NCBI GenBank assembly: GCA_903834675.1
Contig: CAILKC010000045.1
Span: 1-14,520, forward strand
DNA: 14,520 bases
Reading direction: 5' to 3'
Origin: an uncultured Victivallales bacterium
GTDB taxonomy: Bacteria; Verrucomicrobiota; Lentisphaeria; Oligosphaerales; JAFGRS01
Part shown: positions 1-6,801 of the stretch, piece by piece
Layout: each line of letters begins with the position of its first letter
Numbering within the stretch: position 1 is the first letter of the stretch
Made by a program: the position numbers and the translations under genes
Notes under the pieces: model-generated
Databases searched by the model: none
What the model saw: only the letters and a program-made list of their open reading frames with translations
Told to the model about the DNA's origin: nothing

Positions 1-582
1 AGTCCGCACGACGTCGAGACCGGCAGGGACCTCGAGCTTGCCCAGCTTCGGCACCGCGATCCCATTCGGCCCCGGCAGCAGAAAGCGCACCCCGACCTGC
101 TGTTCGAGGAACGCGGTAACCGCCTTGAAGGTGCCGAGGTAGTCGCGACCACGCAGTTCCTCCGGCTCGGGGGGCGCGTCGTACCCAGCGAGGTAGAGAT
201 CGCCGCCGCGCAGAGCCTGCCGATGCGTCCAGCCCCGCAGTTCTGCCACCTTCAGACCGGCCGCGGCAGCCGCCCGGGTGTTACCGAGAAAGATGCCCTG
301 CCGGCCGGGCGCCAGCTTCGCCTCGGGCGTGATGGCAAGCTCCGCTCCCGTGGCCTCCTTGAGCGTGTCGTGCAGCAGCGTAGCAGCCTTGCCGACCCGG
401 CCGCCCGGATCGTCGTCAGGCACGACGATCGCATAGTCAGAGGCGCCGTTGGCAATCAACGTGACCACGCCGCCGTTGGCGGACCCTGGCCCCCCGGCCG
501 TCGGCGTCGTCGTGCGGCAGCCGCTTGCCGCCAGGATACCCGCCGCGAGACCCCCACAGAGAATCAGCTTGGTCCAGTGCAT
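1..582 (-). CDS. DUF4838-like lipoprotein, N-terminal part (runs off left edge)
   Basis: The frame is open from an ATG at 582 to the window edge, giving 194 codons of a longer protein. An SD-like GAGGAG (590-595) sits 7 nt upstream of the ATG. The N-terminus is a lipoprotein signal: MHWTK, a hydrophobic stretch, then a lipobox-like AASGC with the Cys at about residue 21, followed by a Thr/Gly/Pro-rich linker. After that comes a fold start resembling the N-terminal domain of DUF4838 and GH67 alpha-glucuronidase-like proteins: IVVPDDD, then LHDTLKEATGAEL, IFLGNT, and further on FLEQQVGVRFLLPGPNG. In that family this is a small alpha/beta domain ahead of a catalytic-like barrel, which would lie outside the window. 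It is probably an outer-surface glycan-processing or binding protein, last in a minus-strand run of exported proteins. The family assignment rests on motif memory only, and the substrate is unknown. Confidence 0.75.
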   Translation of the reverse strand, partial: MHWTKLILCGGLAAGILAASGCRTTTPTAGGPGSANGGVVTLIANGASDYAIVVPDDDPGGRVGKAATLLHDTLKEATGAELAITPEAKLAPGRQGIFLGNTRAAAAAGLKVAELRGWTHRQALRGGDLYLAGYDAPPEPEELRGRDYLGTFKAVTAFLEQQVGVRFLLPGPNGIAVPKLGKLEVPAGLDVVRT

Positions 583-773
583 GTCGTGTCTCCTCGCTGC
601 CCGGATCTCGAGGCTTGGTCCGCCGTCACTCACCATACCATGGTTGGTCCCCGGCGGCGACCGCGGGTCGCGACGCAGGTCGTGGAACGCCCTGCCGACT
701 TGGCTGCGGCCGTAAGGGCCTACGCACAACCTGGCCGACCCCCGCTGACGTAAGCCGTCGCGCCATCGGCCTA
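583..773. other. Intergenic region upstream of the lipoprotein gene, with two palindromic sites
   Basis: No coding region is supported here. The stretch lies between the 131-bp inverted repeat and the lipoprotein gene. It holds a near-palindrome at 632-648 (ACCA, one extra T, ACCATGGT, TGGT), 50-66 bp upstream of the lipoprotein ATG, in a locally AT-richer pocket. It also holds a perfect 6-bp inverted repeat at 657-671 (GCGACC-GCG-GGTCGC). Either could be an operator or part of a promoter region, but no convincing -10/-35 pair was seen. Confidence 0.35.
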
Positions 774-904
774 TGGACTGCGGCGGCAGAGATTCGCCGA
801 GGCGAGTCGGCGACGCCGCTTTGGCAGAGATGCCTGGCCCGGACGACGCGCCCCAGCCAAAGCGGTGTCGCGTGCGCCGAAGGCGGCCTTGCCACCGCAG
901 TCCA
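774..904. repeat. 131-bp inverted-repeat element with two hairpin-bearing arms
   Basis: Outer ends are perfect inverted 10-mers: TGGACTGCGG at 774-783 and its complement at 895-904. After one mismatch the match continues for four bases (785-788 with 890-893). An inner block, CGACGCCGCTTTGGC at 811-825, matches the complement of 856-870 at 14 of 15 positions. Each arm also carries its own small hairpin: TCGCC-GA-GGCGA around 794-805 in the left arm, and CGCC-GAA-GGCG around 875-885 in the right arm. About 30 bp of unrelated sequence separates the arms. It lies 51 bp beyond the stop of the minus-strand secreted-protein gene. It could be a MITE/REP-like dispersed repeat, a transcript-end structure, or both. 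No coding function is supported. Confidence 0.7.
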
Positions 905-954
905 CATGGCGAGGTAGCCGGGGGACCCTCGCCGCACGGTTCGGGCCCCTGTGT

Positions 955-1893
955 TCACTTGGTCGCGCTCGGCCCAAAGACCTCGGCCATGATCGAATCC
1001 AGCGGCGTGTGGGGGTATTCCCACAGGCCGAACAGGCCCGAGTCGAGGCTGGGCGTGGCCGCATAGTTCAGCGCCACGATCACCCCATACTCGCCGAGGT
1101 CCAGCCCGGCGTCACGGAAGCGCCGCTCAACGAAGCGGATGGCGCAGCCGGTATTGGCGTCGAATTCGTCAAACAGCACCACGGCCTCGTCGTCGGCCTT
1201 CAACTCGACCTGGCACGGCGCTGCCAATTCGCGGTCTCGGAACGCCGCCCGGCGGGCCCGGGGTGGCGGCGCATGCCCGGGATAGGCCCGAAAGCCGATC
1301 TGCACCGGCTGCGGCTCACCCTTGGCGGTCACGCTGCAGCGCACCTCGAGGTAGACAGCGCCCGCGGGCAGCGCCAGCTCCAGCGTCACGGTCGCTTCCG
1401 GCGTCTGCCAGCGCACCTCGCCCCGTGCCGTATCGCCTTCGGCCTGGGTGACGGCGAACTCCGCCAGCCTGGTCTTCAGCAGCGGTTTACCGCCGTAGGT
1501 GAACTCGAAGAAGTTGTTGCCGTACCAGTTTTCCCCCGAGGGCTGGTCCATACCAAGCCCCGACGAGCCCTCGATCGCCTCAGGGTCGGCGCCTTCCGGG
1601 GTGCCGGTATTCATCCAGTACCTGAGGTTGTAGGTCACCCGCGGATTCCGCAAGGTGAGATGGCGCAGGTAGTCGCAGGGGCGGTGGCCATGCGCCCGAT
1701 GCGGTTCAGTCGCTGGCTCCGAGAGCGTACAGGTGGCCACGGCGCGCTGCGCTTCGGGCTGCGTCAGCTTCTGCCGGATGTCTTCCAACAGCGCCTGGCC
1801 CTTAGCCGAGCGGCCGACATCCTCAGCCGACAGGTGAGCCGCCAGGCAAAGCAGCAGGGCCCACGCGAGGCAGCGCGGTGCTGGGATGTGCAT
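955..1893 (-). CDS. secreted protein of unknown family, 312 aa
   Basis: I do not recognise the family. The start is taken as the ATG at 1893 because AAGGAG (1902-1907) lies 8 nt upstream; the in-frame ATG at 1899 is only 2 nt from that SD. The N-terminus is a clear signal peptide (MHIPAPRCLAWALLLCLAAHLSA, cut after about residue 23), so the protein is exported. The mature part has a short helical start (residues 28-55) and then Trp/Tyr- and Gly-rich, strand-like sequence. Noticeable segments are YWMNTG (92-97), ENWYGNNFFEF (121-131), the alternating hydrophobic stretch LELALPAGAVYLEVRCSV (171-188) and LFGLWEYPHTPLD (288-299). This looks like a beta-sandwich, perhaps carbohydrate-binding, but that is inference. 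It follows the GH42-like gene on the same strand after a 111-bp gap, and the lipoprotein gene lies downstream, suggesting a shared role in extracellular glycan handling. Confidence 0.8.
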   Translation of the reverse strand: MHIPAPRCLAWALLLCLAAHLSAEDVGRSAKGQALLEDIRQKLTQPEAQRAVATCTLSEPATEPHRAHGHRPCDYLRHLTLRNPRVTYNLRYWMNTGTPEGADPEAIEGSSGLGMDQPSGENWYGNNFFEFTYGGKPLLKTRLAEFAVTQAEGDTARGEVRWQTPEATVTLELALPAGAVYLEVRCSVTAKGEPQPVQIGFRAYPGHAPPPRARRAAFRDRELAAPCQVELKADDEAVVLFDEFDANTGCAIRFVERRFRDAGLDLGEYGVIVALNYAATPSLDSGLFGLWEYPHTPLDSIMAEVFGPSATK

Positions 1894-1945
1894 GGTCATT
1901 ACTCCTTGCCCGAAAGAGGGCCGTTGCTCGTAGGTCAGCGCTACC

Positions 1946-1984
1946 GTCCGACAGGTCCGACAGGTCCGACAGACTGTGCCGGAC
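1946..1984. repeat. Tandem 9-bp repeat GTCCGACAG x3 plus inverted CGGAC
   Basis: Three perfect head-to-tail copies of GTCCGACAG occupy 1946-1972. The last copy is followed by ACTGTGC and then CGGAC (1980-1984), which can pair with a GTCCG to make a hairpin. The repeat lies in the 111-bp gap between the GH42-like gene and the 312-aa secreted-protein gene. A related array occurs at 10711-10737 in an unrelated gap, so this appears to be a dispersed intergenic repeat. Confidence 0.75.
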
Positions 1985-2004
1985 AAGCCACGCCCAACTC
2001 CCGC

Positions 2005-5000
2005 TTACTTCAGCACGTCAACAGAGCCCGCACTGGGCGCCACCGTCACCCAGGCGCGGCTCTGAACTCCGGAGACGATGTCGACCGCCTCGACGGACCA
2101 CCGGCCGGGTGGATCGCTGGCCGCCAGGGCCCAGGACGCCTGGATAGCGCCTTGGGCGGTCAGCACGGGCTTGCGGTAGGCCGCCTGGACCACGCCGGCC
2201 GGATCGCGCAGGTCGAGCAGGATGGCGTGTTGGTTGCCGACGGGCTTGCCGTCCAGGGCTTCCAGGCGGCCCGTGCAGGTCAGGGTTCGTGCCGGCGCCT
2301 CGGTCGCGAGGCTCGCCTCGAGGCTGAGCCGGCCGACGACGTGGGGCAGCAGGCCGTAGACCTCGGCCCGGCAGGTGCGCAGGGTGATCGGGATCGTCTC
2401 ATTGCGACCGAGATAGCAGCGCCGCCGCAGATCGTAGACGTGCGCCGCCGCCGCGAATCGTAGCTGCGCCGGGCGCTCGCGCACGGTCGTGGCATTGAAG
2501 TCCTCTGGCATGATCCCCACAAAGGTGGCGCCATCGCGCTGGAAGCGAAAGACCTGCACGTCGTCCAGGGCGGCGCCGTCCGGGCCGCTAAGCGTCAGGG
2601 CCGGCGTGACCCCAAGCTCGGCCAGCAGGCCGGCGACGAGCTGACGCCAGGCCGCCCCCGTGGCCTCACGGCGGGCCCTGACGTAGCCGTCCAGAACCAG
2701 GTTCATGAGCAGGACCGGCTTGCCCTCAGCCTTGAGCAGCAGGGGCGTATCCGCCGCGCTGGCCCAAGCGCTGAAGCCGCTCGCGGCTGCATTCCCCGTA
2801 CGCACTTCGCCAGTGAGGGTAACGCGTCCGCCGCCGGGGAGGCTCGCGGTCACCGGAGTCTTGTCGGTATGGCGCGTGGTAATCTGCAATTGCTCCGGCC
2901 CGGGCTGAGTGCCGAACCACTCGGCCAGCGGCTGCTTGGCATAGGCGTGACCGTGCTCGTCGGCGAGGGCGGGGGGCAGGTCCGCCAGGAGTGCGCCGCC
3001 CTTGGCGACGAAGCGCCCGATAGCCTCAGCCTCGACCGCCGACATGGCCTGGACCAGCGGTAGGATCAGCAGCCGGTAGCGGCCGCCATCGAGTCCGCCG
3101 TCCCGGACCTGCGCCGGCGCCACAAAGTCGTACTGCAGCGAGATGTCGTTGAGCAGCTTGCACCAGGCGTCCAGCGTCGCCGCCTGGGTCACCGGCCGCC
3201 CCCGAAATGTCGTTTCGTGAATCGCCAGCGGCGAATAGTAGAGGGCGATGCCATCGGCCTGGCGGGCGCTGTTCAGCAGCAGCTTGTCGAACCCAGTACG
3301 AATCTCGCGGCAGGCGTCGGCCGTGGCGATGAAGTGCGGCAGCGGTCGCAAGTCGGCAGCGAACCCGACCTCGTGCGCCATGCCCGCGTTTCCGATGGAG
3401 TTGAAGTACCAGGCGCTGTTGAAGGTCTGGAACAGGCAGTACCAGGGGAAGTACTCCTGCGTGGTCAGACGCCGGCCGCCGCAACTGAAGGTGTAGGCGC
3501 CGTACCAGTAGCTGGACAGCGTGCCGGGCTGGCGCAGCGAGCGCACCAGGTTCCCCTGCACCGGCGCCCCGGGGTAGGGCACAAACAACTGCAGGTCGCG
3601 CAGCATGCTCCACCAGTCGAAACCGCCGAAGCTGTCCAGGGAACCGCTGCCCTCGTGACCGACCAAGGCCGACGGGTCGATCTGCCGGATCGCCTGGCTG
3701 AGCTCGCTGAAAATGCCAGTCCAGGAGTCTTCCATGCACAGCCGAAAATCAATCCAGGGCGCCGGGTTCCCATCACTCCGGGCAGCAGCGAGCAGCACCG
3801 GCTGCGCCGCCTCGAACGACGCCAGCGACGTCTGCCAGGCCTGGTTCAGCGCGGCCACATCGCCGTAGCGCCGCTTCAGCCAAGCGCGGAAGTAGGCGAC
3901 GCTGGCGGGGGAGGTGCAGAACTCGGGGCCAGGCGAGAAGCAGTTCTCATCCCCGAGGCTGTAGCCGACCGGACAGAAACGGCGGAACTGGCGAGCGCAA
4001 TCCGTCACCTGCTCGCGCACGGTACGAAGGTACTCGGGGTCGGTCACCGCGGGCTGCCGGGCGTGCGGGTCGCCCTTGACGGCGTCACGGGACGGGCTGA
4101 CACTGCAGACGTACGGCAGGATGGTCAGGCCGGCGCGCAGGCTCTCGATGCAGCGGCGGTCGGCCTCCTTGCCCCAGACGTGGCTGGGGTACACGGTCTG
4201 CACTCCGGCGGCGGCCAAGGCGTGGTTGATCAGCGCGTCCATGTAGCCCTCGCGGCTGGGGCCATACCAGGTCAGCAGGCTGAACTCATCCGCCGGGCGC
4301 CGCCACTCGCGGCTGAACTCGCGCCGGGCGGTCAGCACTGGCGTCTGGCGCTCGCCGAGGTAGAGCGCCACGGTCAGCTCGTGCCAGACGCAGAGCGGCG
4401 GCGGCAAGGCCAGGGTCTGGTCCAACTCGTCCCGGTTGGCGGGATGAGGTACCTCGCTCGTGAGCAGGGTCCGGCCCAAGGCGTCGGAGACCGCTAAGCG
4501 CCAGCGCCCGGCCGCCAAGGGCGCGCTCAGTTTCACCTGGAAGCGAACCGCTGCCGCCGCGGCGAACAACTCCTCGGCCATGCTGATCTCGCTGACAGCC
4601 GGTTCTGTGCGGGTCTGGAAGCGTAGGCAGGCCCAACCCGCCACCGCCTGGTCGCGCCGGACCCGGAGGTTGGCAAAGACGCTGCCGGCAGGCAGCTCCG
4701 GCGTCGGCAGGGCGAGCGTGCTATCGCCCGCGGCGATCCGGGTCGACAAGGACGTGGTGGCGAGGGAACGCCCGGCCGCATCGCACCAATCGATCTCGAC
4801 TCGGCCACGCCAGAGGGTCTCGGTGGCAGACAAGCTGAGCGTGAGCGCCGCCGGTGGCGTGGCCAGCGGCCAGGTCCGGGGCGTCAACTCCAAGACCCGC
4901 ACCTGCGGCTCCCGGCGCGCCGCCCACAGGATGCTGCGGATGGCAATGCTCTGGTAGATCTCGTAGTCCTGTCGGGTCGCAGGGCTCGACTCTGGCGGGG

Positions 5001-5700
5001 TCAGGTATTCATTCGCGCTGCCGGAGATGGCGTACTGCAATTGCAACACCCTCCCCTGCCCCAGCGAACTGGTGCGGAAAAGCGGGTTCTGCGGGCCAAA
5101 CGCCGCCAGATTGGCCACCCCGTCGAGCTGCAGGCCGCCCAGAATCTGGCTGCTGTCGTCCGCCGTGCCGAGGGCCATGAGCCGATCCAGATACTCGGCG
5201 TTCTGGCGGTAGCCGATCACCAGGCCGGCACCGGCGTCGACCTTCCGCAGGATCTCGTAGACCGCCCACAGCGGTAACGTCTTCCAGTCCGTGCCCAGCA
5301 CCAGGACGTCGTAGTCGGCGCGCAGCTTCTCGCGCAGGTCAGCCGCGATCTCGTCGCTGAACAAGCCCTTGACCCAGGCGTAGGACGGGATCGTCTGCCG
5401 GTCGTAGCCCAAGCTGGAGCGCACCGCCGTGAAGGCGACCGTCACCGTCGACTCCAGCCGCTGCTCGAGTTCAACCGTGTGGCGCTGGCAGGCCCACGGC
5501 GCTATGACCAACAGGCGCACCGGCCCGGTGGTGTTGGGCTTGGCCCAGGCAACGTGCGGCGTCACCACGGCATCCGAGACCTCGTAGTACTCAGGCTCGT
5601 AGGGGATCGGTTCCAGCCCGGAGGCGAGCCGCAGGCTGGCCACGAACACCGTAAGCAGCGCCAGGGGCACCACAGGCAGGGTACGATAGCGACGGGTCAT
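2005..5700 (-). CDS. secreted GH42-like (beta-galactosidase-type) multidomain protein, 1231 aa
   Basis: The start is set at the ATG at 5700. It is followed directly by a signal peptide (MTRRYRTLPVVPLALLTVFV, cut near residue 28) and preceded by a G-rich SD. A longer reading to 5826 would enter the HAD gene and a repeat. Suggested layout: a Rossmann/GATase-like domain (about 60-230, with VLVLGTDWK and GLVIGYR); beta-sandwich modules (about 265-465); a GH42-like TIM barrel (about 470-800) with the acid region YSLGDEN (580-586), WLKRRYGDVAALNQAW (607-622) and FDWWSML (694-700); a GH42 trimerisation-like domain (about 815-920, with ALYYSP, RLLILPLVQAMS and FVAKGGALLADLP); and C-terminal Ig/macroglobulin-like strands. 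GH42 enzymes remove terminal beta-galactose or related sugars. Here the usual NE acid pair reads DE (584-585), and no obvious nucleophile Glu follows the VPYPG segment. Activity and substrate are therefore open. It is probably periplasmic or extracellular. Confidence 0.85.
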   Translation of the reverse strand: MTRRYRTLPVVPLALLTVFVASLRLASGLEPIPYEPEYYEVSDAVVTPHVAWAKPNTTGPVRLLVIAPWACQRHTVELEQRLESTVTVAFTAVRSSLGYDRQTIPSYAWVKGLFSDEIAADLREKLRADYDVLVLGTDWKTLPLWAVYEILRKVDAGAGLVIGYRQNAEYLDRLMALGTADDSSQILGGLQLDGVANLAAFGPQNPLFRTSSLGQGRVLQLQYAISGSANEYLTPPESSPATRQDYEIYQSIAIRSILWAARREPQVRVLELTPRTWPLATPPAALTLSLSATETLWRGRVEIDWCDAAGRSLATTSLSTRIAAGDSTLALPTPELPAGSVFANLRVRRDQAVAGWACLRFQTRTEPAVSEISMAEELFAAAAAVRFQVKLSAPLAAGRWRLAVSDALGRTLLTSEVPHPANRDELDQTLALPPPLCVWHELTVALYLGERQTPVLTARREFSREWRRPADEFSLLTWYGPSREGYMDALINHALAAAGVQTVYPSHVWGKEADRRCIESLRAGLTILPYVCSVSPSRDAVKGDPHARQPAVTDPEYLRTVREQVTDCARQFRRFCPVGYSLGDENCFSPGPEFCTSPASVAYFRAWLKRRYGDVAALNQAWQTSLASFEAAQPVLLAAARSDGNPAPWIDFRLCMEDSWTGIFSELSQAIRQIDPSALVGHEGSGSLDSFGGFDWWSMLRDLQLFVPYPGAPVQGNLVRSLRQPGTLSSYWYGAYTFSCGGRRLTTQEYFPWYCLFQTFNSAWYFNSIGNAGMAHEVGFAADLRPLPHFIATADACREIRTGFDKLLLNSARQADGIALYYSPLAIHETTFRGRPVTQAATLDAWCKLLNDISLQYDFVAPAQVRDGGLDGGRYRLLILPLVQAMSAVEAEAIGRFVAKGGALLADLPPALADEHGHAYAKQPLAEWFGTQPGPEQLQITTRHTDKTPVTASLPGGGRVTLTGEVRTGNAAASGFSAWASAADTPLLLKAEGKPVLLMNLVLDGYVRARREATGAAWRQLVAGLLAELGVTPALTLSGPDGAALDDVQVFRFQRDGATFVGIMPEDFNATTVRERPAQLRFAAAAHVYDLRRRCYLGRNETIPITLRTCRAEVYGLLPHVVGRLSLEASLATEAPARTLTCTGRLEALDGKPVGNQHAILLDLRDPAGVVQAAYRKPVLTAQGAIQASWALAASDPPGRWSVEAVDIVSGVQSRAWVTVAPSAGSVDVLK

Positions 5701-5774
5701 AGCAACCCCCCAATCCTGCTGAGTTTCTGCGCTCGATCGCAACCCGGAGCGCGGCGTCAGGGCCCGACCTCGCG

Positions 5775-5806
5775 GCCAAAGCGGCTTCAATCCGCCGCGG
5801 CGGACC
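5775..5806. repeat. Solo arm related to the 774-904 inverted repeat
   Basis: GCCAAAGCGGC at 5775-5785 is the exact complement of the core 11-mer at 815-825, and shares 10 bases with the second arm (856-865). On the minus strand it is preceded by GGTCCGCCGCGGCGG, similar in layout to the GGACTGCGGCGG that precedes the core in the left arm. It lies across the 3' end of the HAD gene, whose TGA (5787-5789) falls inside it. It may be a single degenerate copy of the same dispersed element. Confidence 0.5.
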
Positions 5807-6671
5807 GACTCGTCCTCTGCCGACACCCTCCAGCCGCCGCGCTGGGTAATACCCTATCGCGTATGGCGACCGCCAGCCCGTCATGGTCGTTATCCGGGAC
5901 GGAGAGGGCCGCGGCGGCACGGGCGGCCAGGCTGGCATTGCCCATGGCGATGCCGAGGCCGACCCCGGCCAGCAGATCGATGTCGTTGTCGCCATCGCCG
6001 ACCGCGATGGCATCCTCAAGCCGACATCCCAGGAAGGCGCACACCCAGGCGGCCGCCAGCAGTTTGGTCGCGGCAGGGTCGCAGAAGTTGAGAAAACCGT
6101 GTTCGGCAATCATGGCGGCGAAGCGCACGCCGGACAGGCCCGCGGCGGCAGCGTTCAGCGCGTCTCTGACGGCAGGCAGTTCGTCCGCCCGTGCCACGCT
6201 CAGGTAAAGCACTTTCTCTACGCCCAGGGCCGGGTCGCGCAGAACCTCAGGACAGACGACTTCAACAAACTCGTTGTTGCGGGCGATCAGCTGGTGATCG
6301 GGGGTGCATGCCAGCGCCAGTACCCGCGGGCCGGCAAAAGCCACCGGGACAAAACCGCGGGCCTCACCCTGATCGAGAAGCCAGGCCACGCTGGCGGGCG
6401 ACAGGCGCCGGTTGAGCAGGCGGCGACCGCCTGCCGGGTCAACGACATCGGCGCCGTTGTTGGCGATCTGAGGGGCGGTCAGACCCAGCTCGGCAACCCA
6501 ATGCGCCACCGCCTCGAACATGCGGCCCGTCGCAAAGCAGACACTGACCCCGGCCTGACGCGCCTCGATCACGGCGGCGCGCACGCCGTCCGTCAGCGCC
6601 TTGGCCGAGTTGAGGGAGGTCCCGTCGACATCGAGGAACAACACCCGACAGGAGCCTGAGAAGCGGGGCAT
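5787..6671 (-). CDS. Cof-type HAD phosphatase, 294 aa
   Basis: The protein has the motifs of the HAD subfamily IIB (Cof) sugar-phosphate phosphatases. Motif I is LFLDVDGTSLNS, with nucleophile D14 and acid D16. Motif II is ATGR (48-51), with NNGAD (71-75) in the usual cap-proximal place. The motif III Lys is K203 (ATKLL), and motif IV is VGDGDNDIDLL (224-234), followed by GIAMGNA. These enzymes are cytoplasmic and dephosphorylate sugar phosphates or other small phosphates; the substrate cannot be read from sequence. The ATG at 6671 is preferred because motif I then starts near residue 10 as usual and a GGAG lies 11 nt upstream; sequence further upstream does not resemble the family. The last 20 or so residues (after AIRDRVLP) are low-complexity Ala/Arg/Ser, and the end lies in repeat sequence. 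It is divergent from the kinase/SIS operon, so it may act on the same sugar phosphates. Confidence 0.88.
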   Translation of the reverse strand: MPRFSGSCRVLFLDVDGTSLNSAKALTDGVRAAVIEARQAGVSVCFATGRMFEAVAHWVAELGLTAPQIANNGADVVDPAGGRRLLNRRLSPASVAWLLDQGEARGFVPVAFAGPRVLALACTPDHQLIARNNEFVEVVCPEVLRDPALGVEKVLYLSVARADELPAVRDALNAAAAGLSGVRFAAMIAEHGFLNFCDPAATKLLAAAWVCAFLGCRLEDAIAVGDGDNDIDLLAGVGLGIAMGNASLAARAAAALSVPDNDHDGLAVAIRDRVLPSAAAGGCRQRTSRSAAAD

Positions 6672-6801
6672 AGGCAACGGTCTCCGTGAGTAGAGCGGGT
6701 AATGTATCCCGTCCAAGGGCTCGGGCCAGTGGCGCCCACTCCCGGCGCCTGCCTTGCATGCCGGGCCTCGGTCCCTATGGTAACGGCCTGCCTGCGCAAC
6801 G
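6672..6801. promoter_or_regulatory. Divergent control region between HAD gene and kinase/SIS operon
   Basis: This 130-bp gap must hold start signals for both directions. Visible symmetric sites are AGTGG-CGC-CCACT (6728-6740), a perfect 5-bp inverted repeat, and CCCGGC (6741-6746) paired with GCCGGG (6760-6765). There is also GGG-8 nt-CCC around an AT-rich core at about 6694-6707. Possible promoter elements such as TATGGT near 6775 are weak matches, so no -10/-35 assignment is made. The symmetric sites could bind a regulator shared by both transcripts. Confidence 0.35.

Noticed and set aside
1946..1972. CRISPR-like array
   Set aside because: The 9-bp units are directly adjacent with no spacers and far too short for CRISPR repeats.
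865..2463. Plus-strand open frame of 532 codons opposite the 312-aa secreted protein
   Set aside because: It lies antisense to a gene with signal peptide and SD, crosses several gene boundaries and the repeat element, and its translation is Arg/Gly/Pro-rich without recognisable motifs. It is a product of high GC.
3217..4497. Plus-strand open frame of 426 codons opposite the GH42-like gene
   Set aside because: It is antisense to a well-supported barrel-coding region, with no SD or domain. It is a GC-rich shadow.
5701..5826. 42-residue N-terminal extension of the GH42-like protein
   Set aside because: It would overlap the HAD gene end and is made partly of repeat sequence. A signal peptide starts exactly at the ATG at 5700.
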